Shown here piece after piece: positions 1-7,985 of a stretch of 41,856 bases of DNA (positions within the stretch are counted from its first letter, which is position 1; the number at the start of each line of letters is the position of its first letter). This stretch comes from Synechococcaceae cyanobacterium. GTDB lineage: Bacteria > Cyanobacteriota > Cyanobacteriia > PCC-6307 > Cyanobiaceae. The notes beneath the pieces are model-generated. The model had not been told where the DNA came from. It ran no database searches and saw nothing but the letters and a program-made list of their open reading frames with translations. Location of the stretch: assembly GCA_947461705.1 (NCBI GenBank), contig CANHMF010000006.1, forward strand, positions 1 through 41,856. Reading direction: 5' to 3'. Position numbers and translations under genes: made by a program.

Positions 1-753
1 CACGCTGTTCACCATGCCCATTGCAATCATCTAGAAGGCGGTGAAACCCACGTGCCACCTAGGGAAAGCTCCACCTCAGGGCGCATCACGGAGCGGCTGA
101 AAGCCCGGCTGGGTCCAAAGCTCTTTGGCAGCCTGTCATTAATCAACCATTTGCTCCTTGGTTGGCCTCTCTATCTATTTTTGGGGGCGACTGGCGGTGA
201 AGATTATGGCTCTCCCACCTCCCATTTCTGGAATGGAGAACCCTTTGCCAACGGTCAGCGCGCGCTCTTCCCCGCATCATTCCGGGGATTGATGATCCGT
301 TCGAATCTGGGTTTGCTGGTGATGTTGCTAGCCTTGGGCCTCGCTGCGATGCAGTCCTCACTGGCGCGAGTGATCTGCGTGTATGGCCTTCCCTACTTGG
401 TGATTAATTTTTGGCTTGCAACCTACACGTGGCTCCAACATACAGACCTGGCAATTCCGCATTTCTCTAACGAGCAATGGTCATGGACCAAAGGCGCCCT
501 GCAAACTGTTGACCGTCCCTACGGGCCCCTGCTCAACTTCTTGCATCACGGCATTGGTTCAACCCATGTCTGTCATCACATCAATTCTCGAATTCCGCAC
601 TACAACGCTTGGCGTGGCACTCAGTTGTTGAGACGGAGCTATCCCAATCTGGTGCGCTACGACTCCACTCCGATTCATCGAGCCTTGTGGCGGGTAGCCA
701 GCCGCTGCGGCGCCGTGAGCCGGAATCCCGCAGACGGTGCCTTTTACTTCTGA
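1..753 (+). CDS. Fatty-acid desaturase, FAD2/DesA-like (5' end outside window)
   Basis: Membrane di-iron acyl-lipid desaturase. The reading frame is open from base 1, so the start and the first histidine box lie outside the window; about 250 residues are present. Visible are a second histidine box HAVHH at the left edge (residues 1-5) and a third box HVCHH near base 570, with hydrophobic segments between. The stretch LGWPLYL, the YLVINFWLATYTWLQHTD segment and the ending HHINSRIPHYNA resemble the eukaryotic-type Delta12/omega-3 (FAD2/FAD3) branch more than the classical cyanobacterial DesA, as I recall them. It would introduce double bonds into membrane lipid acyl chains; regiospecificity cannot be read. 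Base composition is far lower in GC than the neighbouring genes (lines counted: 43-55% against about 73% in the peptidase gene), suggesting transfer. Confidence 0.9.
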   Translation, partial: HAVHHAHCNHLEGGETHVPPRESSTSGRITERLKARLGPKLFGSLSLINHLLLGWPLYLFLGATGGEDYGSPTSHFWNGEPFANGQRALFPASFRGLMIRSNLGLLVMLLALGLAAMQSSLARVICVYGLPYLVINFWLATYTWLQHTDLAIPHFSNEQWSWTKGALQTVDRPYGPLLNFLHHGIGSTHVCHHINSRIPHYNAWRGTQLLRRSYPNLVRYDSTPIHRALWRVASRCGAVSRNPADGAFYF

Positions 754-921
754 TCGGTCTCAGCAGCACAACGCACTCCCACCATCAGTCCGCGAGCTCG
801 CCTGATCTCACGCAGTCGTCGGAATAGGGCGTGACTGGGAGCGAAGCCACTCTGCAGCCCACAGCGCAGCACTGCAGGGCAAGCTGCGGCGCCATGCTGT
901 CCGCACCGGCCCCTCCCACCC
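754..921. other. Spacer between desaturase and peptidase
   Basis: This is 168 bases with no convincing ORF and no hairpin with a T-run. It marks the change from moderate-GC DNA on the left to the GC-rich core on the right. A promoter for the peptidase gene must lie here or upstream, but I see no clear -35/-10 pair. Confidence 0.4.
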
Positions 922-2445
922 ATGTCTGCCGCGGGTTCAGCCTTCGCTCAGCTTCAGCAGCACCTGCACCAGACGCGCCTGCTGGGCTCCATCAGTAGCG
1001 CCCTCTATTACGACCAGAACACGGTGATGCCAGCCGCCGGTGCCGCCTGGCGCGGTGAGCAGCTGGCCCTGCTGGCCAGGCAACTGCACGAACATCAGAG
1101 CAGTAACGCCTACGCCGAGCTGGTAGCAGCGGCCGAAGCCGAGCTCCACGCCGAGGCTGCGCCCCAGCACCGCCGCAACCTGCAACTGTTGCGGCTGGAG
1201 TTGGAGCGCCAGCGCTGCCTCGATCCAGCCCTGGTGAGTGCCCTGGCCAAGGCCCAGTCCCGCGGCAATGCGGTGTGGCAGGACGCCAGAGCCCGCCAGG
1301 ATTTCGCCGCCTTCGCCCCAGCCCTGAAGGACCTGATCGGCCTGCGCCGCCAGCAGGCCGCCCAACTGGCGACCGCCGAGCCCGTGGCCCGCAGCCCCTG
1401 GGAAATTCTGGCCCAGCCCTTTGAGCCAGATGTAAGCAAGGAAAGGTTGGAGCAGCTGTTTGCGCCACTCAAGACGGAGCTGCCGGCGTTGCTGGAGCCG
1501 GTGGTCGGCACGGCCCAGGCCGAGCCTGCCACTGCGGATCTACCCGAGGCGCTGCAGGAGCAGCTCTCCGCCGAGCTGCTGGAGAGCTGGGGCTACGACC
1601 CGGCCCGCTGCCAGCGCTCCCGCTCCGCCCACCCCTTCTCCTGCACCGTGGGACCGGCGGATTTCCGCATCACCACCCGGGTGGTGCCCGGGCAGCCGCT
1701 CTCGGCCTTCCTGGCCACGGCCCACGAGTGGGGCCATTCGCTCTATGAACAGGGCCTGCCCCGGGGCGACGACCACTACTTCCCCTGGCCCCTGGGGGAA
1801 GCCACCTCGATGGGGGTGCATGAGTCGCAGTCGCTGTTCTGGGAATGCCGCGTGGCCCGCAGCCGCGCCTTCGCCGAGCGCTGGCACCCCCGCTTCTCGG
1901 CTGGCCTGGATGGCGATCCCTGGAACGGCGCCTTTGGCTTCTGGCGCGCCCTCAACCCGCTCAAACCCGGCCTGATCCGCGTAGAAGCCGATGAGCTGAG
2001 CTACTGCCTGCACATCGTGCTGCGCTTTGAGCTGGAGCTCGCGCTGCTTGAGCAGGACATGCCGGTGGAGGAGTTGCCGGAGCAGTGGAACCAGCGCATG
2101 CAGGAGCTGCTGGGCGTCCAGCCCGCGAACGACGCCGAAGGCTGCCTGCAGGACATTCATTGGGCGGAGGGCCTGTTTGGCTACTTCCCCTCCTATGCCC
2201 TCGGGCATCTGATCAGCGCCCAGCTGGCCGAGGCGATGGAACGGGAGTTGGGCAGCATTGCGGGGCGGGTGGCCGCCGCCGATGGGGCCAGCCTGCGCCA
2301 GTGGCTGGCCGAACGGGTGTGGCCCCTGGGCCGTGCCGTGAATGGCGAGGAGCTGGTGCAGCAGGTGAGTGGCAGCCCCCTCAGCGCAGCACCCTTCCTG
2401 CGCTATCTGCGCACCAAACTCGGACAGCTGCTGGAGCAGCCGTGA
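922..2445 (+). CDS. Carboxypeptidase Taq-like metallopeptidase (family M32)
   Basis: Cytosolic zinc metallocarboxypeptidase that removes C-terminal residues from peptides. At 507 residues it has the normal family length (about 500). The zinc motif HEWGH lies at residues 268-272 (His268, Glu269, His272) and the downstream third-ligand motif HESQS begins at residue 300, the arrangement expected for M32. The C-terminal part carries the family pattern around DIHWAEGLFGYFPSYALG. There is no signal peptide. The ATG at 922 gives a natural N-terminus. It lies 53 bases upstream of the pyrophosphatase gene on the same strand, so the two may be co-transcribed. Function is family level; the substrate is unknown. 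Confidence 0.95.
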   Translation: MSAAGSAFAQLQQHLHQTRLLGSISSALYYDQNTVMPAAGAAWRGEQLALLARQLHEHQSSNAYAELVAAAEAELHAEAAPQHRRNLQLLRLELERQRCLDPALVSALAKAQSRGNAVWQDARARQDFAAFAPALKDLIGLRRQQAAQLATAEPVARSPWEILAQPFEPDVSKERLEQLFAPLKTELPALLEPVVGTAQAEPATADLPEALQEQLSAELLESWGYDPARCQRSRSAHPFSCTVGPADFRITTRVVPGQPLSAFLATAHEWGHSLYEQGLPRGDDHYFPWPLGEATSMGVHESQSLFWECRVARSRAFAERWHPRFSAGLDGDPWNGAFGFWRALNPLKPGLIRVEADELSYCLHIVLRFELELALLEQDMPVEELPEQWNQRMQELLGVQPANDAEGCLQDIHWAEGLFGYFPSYALGHLISAQLAEAMERELGSIAGRVAAADGASLRQWLAERVWPLGRAVNGEELVQQVSGSPLSAAPFLRYLRTKLGQLLEQP

Positions 2446-2498
2446 GGGGGGGGGATGGCGCTCCGTAAGATGCCGGCCTGCCGTTTGGATTCCGCTGT

Positions 2499-3086
2499 AT
2501 GGCGAACATCGACCACGCCCCCAGCCGCACGATGCTCAACCTGCTGCACGTGCTGCCGGCCTTCGCCGATGAAGCCGAGCTGCGTCTGAACGCCATCGTG
2601 GAGCTCAACTCCATGACGATCAACAAGTACGAGCTGATCACCGAGACCGGCCACCTCAAGCTCGACCGCGTGGGCTATTCCTCCCTGGCCTATCCCTTTG
2701 CCTACGGCTGCATTCCCCGCACCTGGGATGAGGACGGCGATCCCCTCGACATTGAGATCGTGGGCGTGACCGAACCCCTGGTGCCCGGCTCCCTGGTGGA
2801 GGCTCGCATCATCGGCATCATGACCTTTGACGATGGCGGCGAGGTGGACGACAAGGTGATCGCCGTGCTGGCGGACGACAAGCGCATGGACCACATCACC
2901 AGCTACACCCAGCTCGGTGCGCAGTGGCTGAAGGAAACCCAGTACTACTGGGAGCACTACAAGGACCTGAAGAAGCCCGGCACCTGCAAGGTGAACGGCT
3001 TCTTCGAACCCGATGAGGCCGTTCGCATCATCAAGGAGTGCGAACAGCGCTATCTCGACACCATCGACGCCAAATTGGTGAACTGA
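2499..3086 (+). CDS. ppa: Inorganic pyrophosphatase (family I), intact copy
   Basis: Hydrolyses pyrophosphate to two phosphates in the cytosol, pulling biosynthetic reactions forward. The 195-residue protein has the complete active-site pattern: the signature DEDGDPLDIEI, the KYE motif, DR, the paired tyrosines AYPFAYG, the DDGGEVDDK metal-binding segment and HYKDLKKPG. Compared by eye with E. coli PPase, Asp65, Asp67, Asp70, Asp97, Asp102 and Lys104 all have counterparts. It is longer at the N-terminus than the second copy at 25284. A strong terminator follows at 3117-3147. This copy is the one I expect to supply the essential activity. Confidence 0.96.
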   Translation: MANIDHAPSRTMLNLLHVLPAFADEAELRLNAIVELNSMTINKYELITETGHLKLDRVGYSSLAYPFAYGCIPRTWDEDGDPLDIEIVGVTEPLVPGSLVEARIIGIMTFDDGGEVDDKVIAVLADDKRMDHITSYTQLGAQWLKETQYYWEHYKDLKKPGTCKVNGFFEPDEAVRIIKECEQRYLDTIDAKLVN

Positions 3087-3116
3087 ACCACCGGGCTTCC
3101 AGCTCTGGTGCCCATG

Positions 3117-3147
3117 GTGCAGGTTCTCCGCGAACCTGCACTTTTTT
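3117..3147 (+). terminator. Intrinsic terminator after ppa
   Basis: A perfect 10-bp inverted repeat, GTGCAGGTTC and GAACCTGCAC, is separated by a five-base TCCGC loop and followed directly by six T. It begins about 30 bases after the ppa stop codon, so it should end the peptidase-ppa transcript and isolate the transpeptidase gene. Confidence 0.92.
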
Positions 3148-3151
3148 CACG

Positions 3152-3178
3152 TTGACGTGGGATTCACGCGACTAGCTT
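3152..3178 (+). promoter_or_regulatory. Possible promoter for the L,D-transpeptidase gene
   Basis: TTGACG (3152-3157) is a good -35 box and TAGCTT (3173-3178) fits the TAnnnT form of a -10 box, but the 15-base spacing is short. It sits immediately after the ppa terminator, where a new promoter is required. The sequence CTAGCTTGAA here recurs before the transaldolase gene. Confidence 0.35.
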
Positions 3179-3224
3179 GAAGAATGATGGCTGCCGCGTT
3201 CAGAGACCGCAGCCCAAGCCTTCC

Positions 3225-3758
3225 ATGATGCGTCGCCAGACCTTGCCATTCCTGCTGCTGAGCGGCCTGTCCCTCAGCCTTGCGGCCGTAGCTGCCGAAC
3301 CGCAGAACACGCCGCAACCGGCGCGTGGGGCCATGGCCGCCGCGCCTGCCGCCACCACCACCACGGTGGCCAGCCCTGTGGCCATCCAGCTCTCCCTGGG
3401 CAAACGGGAAATCAGCCTCGTGCGCGAAGGCAAGGTGGTGAACCGCTGGCCCGTGGTGATCGGCGCCCCGGAAACCCCCACACCCACGGGCGCCTTCCAG
3501 GTCACCAACAAGGTGGTGAACCCCGTGTACGCCAGCACGGCCACCGGCAAGGTGAAAGGCGTTGGAGCCCTGGGCTATCGCTGGATCGGCTTCCACAAAC
3601 AAGGCCGCAACGACTTCGGCATTCACGGCACGCCCTGGCCCTGGTGGGTGGATGCCCGTGCTGCAGTGAGCCACGGCTGCGTGCGCATGCGCAACGAGCA
3701 TGTGGACAAGCTGTTTGCGGCCGTGGAGATCGGCACCCCCGTGATCATCAAGCCATAG
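3225..3758 (+). CDS. Exported L,D-transpeptidase (YkuD domain)
   Basis: Cell-envelope enzyme that makes 3-3 cross-links in peptidoglycan or attaches proteins to it. The start chosen is the ATG pair at 3225/3228, because it opens directly into a signal peptide: MMRR, a hydrophobic LPFLLLSGLSLSLAAVA core, then AEP. An upstream TTG at 3177 would add 16 polar residues before the signal. The mature part is a single YkuD domain with HGT (His of the catalytic motif) and SHGCVRM, where Cys152 is the nucleophile. It has 177 residues and no LysM or other binding domain. The 3' end overlaps the convergent ClC gene by 11 bases. Confidence 0.9.
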   Translation: MMRRQTLPFLLLSGLSLSLAAVAAEPQNTPQPARGAMAAAPAATTTTVASPVAIQLSLGKREISLVREGKVVNRWPVVIGAPETPTPTGAFQVTNKVVNPVYASTATGKVKGVGALGYRWIGFHKQGRNDFGIHGTPWPWWVDARAAVSHGCVRMRNEHVDKLFAAVEIGTPVIIKP

Positions 3759-5769
3759 CCAGGCGCGCCAGGGCGCGGGCCATCCCATCGCGGCTGGCCA
3801 ACCCCTGCAACCCTGCCACCGGCAAGCCGGTGCTGGGCACGCCAACGGGCAACTTCGGCAGGCCTGGGTCCTGCAGTTGGAACACCGGCAGCTGGCGCAG
3901 GCCATTGGGGCTGAGCTGATCCTCCAGCTGGGCCAGGCTGGCATCGGCCGTGAGCCAGAGCATGTCGGAACGCCGGCAATCGGCCAACCGCAGATCCGCA
4001 GTGCCAGCCGTGAGCCCCCGCTGCAGATCCCCCAGGGTCACCAGGCCCGATACCCAGTTGTCCTCCTGCACGATCAGGCAATGGCCGTGTACGGCCAGGA
4101 GCTGGCTCAGGGCCTCACCGGCGGGTGTGGCCCCATCGAGCACCAGCGGGGCCTCGGGCTCGAAGGCTTCGGCCACGGACAGGGCCGCCAGCTGATTGCG
4201 CCGCTCCTCTTCCACCGGATCTGGACCCAACAGCCCAGGATCGGCCAGGCCCTGCCAGCGCTCCACCAGAGCCGCACTGAGGCCGGCGGCAGCCATCAAC
4301 GGCAGCACAATGCGGATGTCGCGGGTGAGTTCAAACAACAGCAGCAGGGCGGTGAGGGGCGCCCGGGCACTTCCCGCCAACACCGCCGCCATGCCCACCA
4401 TGGCGTAGGCCGGAGGCTCCGCCACCGGCAGGTGAAAGCCGCTGTCCCCCAGGATCTGCCCGTACACATTGCCGAGAACGGCACCGAGAAAGAGGGAAGG
4501 GGCGAAGCCGCCGCCCACGAAGCCGGTGGCACTGCTGAGGCCTGTGGCCAACAGCTTCACCCCCAGCAGCCCCAGCAAGGTGGCCAAGGCAATGCCGCCA
4601 TCGCTACCCAGCAAGGCTTCAATCGTGTCGTAGCCAACGCCCAACACCTGAGGAAAACCCAGGGCCATCAACCCCACACCCAGGCCGCCAAGGGCCGTGA
4701 GCATCCAGGCGGGCAAGCGGGCCAGGGATCGCTGCACCGGGCCACTGCGCCCTGCGGAAAGCAAACTCACCAGCGCCCAACTCATCAGGCTGGCCACTAG
4801 GCCCAGGCCGAGATACAGGGGCAGCTCGAGCGGTGATCGCACCTCGTAGGCAGGCAACCGGAAGATCGGTTCGTCCCCGAGGAACAACTGGGTCACCAGC
4901 TCCGAGGCCACCGCAGCCACCAGCACAGCGCGCACACTCGGGCGGCCCGGGATGGTGCTGTAGCTGCCTTCAAAGGCAAAAAACACCCCGGCAATCGGTG
5001 CCTTAAACCCCGCCGCCAGGCCGGCCGCCACCCCCGCCGCCACCAGGGCCTTCTGGGATTGGGGCGAGAGGCCGCCGCGGGTTCCCACCCACAGGCCGAT
5101 GTTGCCGCCACTCTCCACACTGGGGCCCTCGGGGCCCAGCGAAGCACCGCTACCGAGGCTGAGGGACGCGGCGACCAGCCGCACCAGGGGCACTTTGGGT
5201 GCGGCCTGCACAGCCCCATCAGCCATGGCCATCAGGCTGGGCAGGCTCGGACCCAGATCCTTGGCCAGCACCCGCAGCAGGCCCACAGCCAGGCCCCCCA
5301 GCATGGGGATCAGCACCACGGGCCAGGAGGCCAGCCAGGCCGGAAGCGGGTCGCCCGGCAGGGGGATGGGCTCCGGTGGGGCCGGGGGCGGGGGCAGAAA
5401 TCCAAGACCACCAAGCCCGAGCTGCAGCAGGGCCTTGAGGGGAGTGCCCGTATCGGGGGGCAACGGAACCTCCAGGGGGGGGGGCTCCGGCTGCAGCTGG
5501 CCAAAGAGGTTGAGCAGCCACTCGACCACCGGGCCGAACAGCACGTTGTTGATGAAACCCAGCAAGTAATGAAAGCCCACCACCGCCAGGCCCGTGAGCA
5601 CGCCCACGAGGGCGGCCCAGGCCAGCAGGCTCCACTGGAAGGCGAGGGGCCGGGCTTCGCCGGACTCCTGCTCGGCCTCCTGGCCGGCGTCCGTGTCCGG
5701 CGTGGGCCCTTCGGGCTCAGGCCTCAGGCCGGACGGTTGCAAAGATCTCCTCCAGAATCTCCCCGGCAC
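3748..5769 (-). CDS. ClC-family anion channel/antiporter with C-terminal CBS pair
   Basis: Membrane anion transporter. ClC signatures are visible: [13 protein letters not shown], with the gating glutamate at Glu214; [14 protein letters not shown]; and [12 protein letters not shown]. After the membrane domain come two CBS repeats (about residues 545-673), which usually sense adenine nucleotides. A proline-rich loop (PPPPAPPEP) lies between the first helices. By ungapped comparison with E. coli ClC the selectivity position Ser107 is Pro174 and the internal proton-glutamate position Glu203 is Gly268; no clear equivalent of Tyr445 was found. The GTG start at 5769 overlaps hemC by 53 bases; I see no internal ATG before the first helix, so the true start is uncertain. 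It is co-directional with hemC. Confidence 0.88.
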   Translation of the reverse strand: MPGRFWRRSLQPSGLRPEPEGPTPDTDAGQEAEQESGEARPLAFQWSLLAWAALVGVLTGLAVVGFHYLLGFINNVLFGPVVEWLLNLFGQLQPEPPPLEVPLPPDTGTPLKALLQLGLGGLGFLPPPPAPPEPIPLPGDPLPAWLASWPVVLIPMLGGLAVGLLRVLAKDLGPSLPSLMAMADGAVQAAPKVPLVRLVAASLSLGSGASLGPEGPSVESGGNIGLWVGTRGGLSPQSQKALVAAGVAAGLAAGFKAPIAGVFFAFEGSYSTIPGRPSVRAVLVAAVASELVTQLFLGDEPIFRLPAYEVRSPLELPLYLGLGLVASLMSWALVSLLSAGRSGPVQRSLARLPAWMLTALGGLGVGLMALGFPQVLGVGYDTIEALLGSDGGIALATLLGLLGVKLLATGLSSATGFVGGGFAPSLFLGAVLGNVYGQILGDSGFHLPVAEPPAYAMVGMAAVLAGSARAPLTALLLLFELTRDIRIVLPLMAAAGLSAALVERWQGLADPGLLGPDPVEEERRNQLAALSVAEAFEPEAPLVLDGATPAGEALSQLLAVHGHCLIVQEDNWVSGLVTLGDLQRGLTAGTADLRLADCRRSDMLWLTADASLAQLEDQLSPNGLRQLPVFQLQDPGLPKLPVGVPSTGLPVAGLQGLASRDGMARALARLAMA

Positions 5770-6670
5770 CCTGCTGCTTCAGGGTGTGGGCCAGGGCGAT
5801 GCCGATGGCTTCAGGATCCTCCTGGGGGCCGCTGGCCTCATCGCGGATCAGACGCAGACCATCCAGGCTGGCCACCATGCCCGTCAGCACAAGGGTGTCG
5901 CCCTCGAATCGGGTGTTCACGCCGATGGGCACCTGGCAGCCTCCCTCCAGCTCCCGCAGGAAGGCCCGCTCCGCCAGGCAACGGCGGGCCGTGGGCAGGT
6001 GCTCGAGCACCTTGATCTGCTCCAGCACCGAGGCATCGCCCTCGCGGCACTCAATGCCGAGGGCCCCCTGGCCAACGGCATGCAGGGAAATGGAGGGATC
6101 GATCAGCTCATGAATGCGATCACCCAGCCCCAGCCGGCCCAGGCCGGCCGCCGCCAGGATCAGGCAATCGAACTCGCCGGAATCGAGCTTCTCCAGGCGG
6201 GTGATCACATTGCCCCGCACATCCTTGAAGGTGAGGTGGGGGTAGTGGTGGCGCAGCTGGGCGAGGCGGCGCAGGGAACTGGTGCCCACCACGGCGCCGG
6301 AGGGCAGGGTGGCGAGGGTCTTGTCCTGATGCTTGGCGTGCACCACCAGGGCATCGGCGGGATCCTCCCGCTCGGTGATGCAGCCCAACATCAGCCCTTC
6401 GGGCAGGTTGGTAGGCAGATCCTTGAGGCTGTGGACGGCGATATCGGCCTGGTCCACCAGCATCTGGGCCTCCAGCTCCTTGGTGAAAAGGCCCTTGTCA
6501 CCGATCTTGGCCAGGGCCACATCCAGGATCTTGTCGCCCTGGGTGGCCATGGCCTCGATGCTGATCTCCAGGCCCGCGTGGGCCTTGGCCAGCTCATCGC
6601 GCACCCAGTGGGTCTGCACCATGGCCAGCTGGCTGCGGCGGGAAGCAATGCGCAGTTGGGAGGCGGCCAT
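5717..6670 (-). CDS. hemC: Hydroxymethylbilane synthase (porphobilinogen deaminase)
   Basis: Polymerises four porphobilinogen molecules to hydroxymethylbilane, an early step of chlorophyll, haem, bilin and cobalamin synthesis. The 317-residue form starting at the ATG at 6670 ([19 protein letters not shown]) is the family-normal length; an extension to 6718 gives an untypical basic leader. Diagnostic segments are [36 protein letters not shown] and [12 protein letters not shown], whose Cys carries the dipyrromethane cofactor. The downstream ClC gene overlaps its 3' end. Confidence 0.97.
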   Translation of the reverse strand: MAASQLRIASRRSQLAMVQTHWVRDELAKAHAGLEISIEAMATQGDKILDVALAKIGDKGLFTKELEAQMLVDQADIAVHSLKDLPTNLPEGLMLGCITEREDPADALVVHAKHQDKTLATLPSGAVVGTSSLRRLAQLRHHYPHLTFKDVRGNVITRLEKLDSGEFDCLILAAAGLGRLGLGDRIHELIDPSISLHAVGQGALGIECREGDASVLEQIKVLEHLPTARRCLAERAFLRELEGGCQVPIGVNTRFEGDTLVLTGMVASLDGLRLIRDEASGPQEDPEAIGIALAHTLKQQGAGEILEEIFATVRPEA

Positions 6671-6817
6671 CGGGAACCTTCGGGGGGGCAGCGTCAGCCG
6701 CCGAATCACAGCCGCCAAGCCTAAGGAGTGGCGTGCCCCCTCCGGCCCGAGTGGCTCAGGTCGTGATCAGCCGTCGCGATCAGCTGGGGAGGACGCTGCC
6801 GAGATCGGCGCGATGGC

Positions 6818-7231
6818 TCAGAAGAAATCCAGGGGGAATGGTCCCCAAGTGTCTTCGGCAGCGGGATCGGCGGGGCTGTGGCCGGTGATCAGCACGCCTT
6901 CCCCCAGGCCCGCTTCACGGCGCACCAAGAAGCGGCCGGTGTTCTGGTTGGCCTTGAGAAACACCGGGCCATCGATGGTGTCGAGGGCCTCACCGGCGGG
7001 ATCCAGCTCCAGGGCGGGGCAGGTCAGGCTGGCCTCGACAGCCCGCAGGGCCACCACGGCAGCGGCAGCCGACGGGGCCATCACCCCAACGGTGAACCAA
7101 TCGCAGGCCGCCAGTAATGGATCGAGCTCGCTGCGCAGGCTGCGGCGCTGATCAGCGGTGAGGGCAGGGGCGGTGCGCAGGCCGCACAGGGCCTGGAGCG
7201 AAGCCAGCGAAGCAGCGGAGGAATCAGACAT
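6818..7231 (-). CDS. DUF1824 family protein
   Basis: A 137-residue soluble protein of a family restricted, as far as I know, to cyanobacteria and relatives. The family pattern is clear: WFTVGVMAPSAAAAVVALR in the middle, then GPVFLKANQNTG and the ending DTWGPFPLDFF. No catalytic motif or signal peptide is visible. It lies 76 bases downstream of the PAP2 phosphatase gene and upstream of hemC, all on the minus strand. The function is unknown. Confidence 0.9.
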   Translation of the reverse strand: MSDSSAASLASLQALCGLRTAPALTADQRRSLRSELDPLLAACDWFTVGVMAPSAAAAVVALRAVEASLTCPALELDPAGEALDTIDGPVFLKANQNTGRFLVRREAGLGEGVLITGHSPADPAAEDTWGPFPLDFF

Positions 7232-7307
7232 GGGCAGGCGCCATCAGAGGGGAACGAACAGGGACACAGCCAACCAGGGCCAGGCAAACCAGCCCGGGGA
7301 GGCAGCA

Positions 7308-7985
7308 CTAGGGACGCAGCCCCCGGCTCTGCTCCCAGACCGTGAAACCAGCGAGGCAAAAGCTCAGCCACACATAACCGAGCGCTGCACCAGCAGCGAT
7401 GTCGCTGAGCCAGTGGGCCCGGCAGTAGAGGGTGCTCAACCACACCAGGCCCACCCAAACGCTGGACACCAGGAACAGGGGCCGGCGCAACTGCGGGTAA
7501 TGAGCCGACAGCAGGCAACAGGTGAGGAAATAGAACACCACAGAGCCGGCAGCGTGGCCACTGGGAAAACTGCGGCCCGTGATGTCCTCCAGCAACCGCC
7601 CACTGGGACGGCGGCGGTCGAACAATGGCTTGAGCCAGCGGTCCACGAACAGCACGATCCCGCCGGTTCCCACCAGGAAGCACACCAGCTCAGCCCAGAA
7701 GCGCTTCCACGCCAACAGGATCACCACCGCTAGCACCAGGACGCCGGTCACGTGGATGCCACTGAGCTGGTACACCCGCAACAACAGGCCGCCCAGGGCA
7801 TCGGGAATGGCGCTGTGGACGGCATCCAGCAAGGCCAGGTCGAGGGGAGGCCGGCGGGTCTGGGCCAGGCGAGGCCCAAACCAAGCCAGGGTTGATGCGG
7901 TGAGGCCGGCGGCCAGGGCGCGCCAGGGCCCGAGGGCCCTCAGCCAATCACGCACCAGGGTCAGGAGGGCTTGCAGAGCGCTCAT
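7308..7985 (-). CDS. PAP2-superfamily membrane phosphatase
   Basis: Integral membrane acid phosphatase of the PAP2 superfamily, which dephosphorylates lipid phosphates or pyrophosphates such as undecaprenyl-PP. The 225-residue protein has several hydrophobic segments and the motifs KPLFDRRRP (motif 1) and FPSGHAAGS (motif 2). Motif 3 reads STLYCRAHWLSD: the His and Asp are present, but the Arg expected next to the Ser is Thr, and an Arg occurs two residues before the His. Its start overlaps the stop of the ArnT-like gene by four bases (ATGA), implying translational coupling. It is the last gene of a putative lipid-linked sugar operon; the substrate is inferred only from that context. Confidence 0.88.
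   Translation of the reverse strand: MSALQALLTLVRDWLRALGPWRALAAGLTASTLAWFGPRLAQTRRPPLDLALLDAVHSAIPDALGGLLLRVYQLSGIHVTGVLVLAVVILLAWKRFWAELVCFLVGTGGIVLFVDRWLKPLFDRRRPSGRLLEDITGRSFPSGHAAGSVVFYFLTCCLLSAHYPQLRRPLFLVSSVWVGLVWLSTLYCRAHWLSDIAAGAALGYVWLSFCLAGFTVWEQSRGLRP

Noticed and set aside
5059-6724. Plus-strand ORFs across ClC and hemC
   Set aside because: They are antisense to well-recognised genes and give His/Gln/Gly-rich products without motifs.
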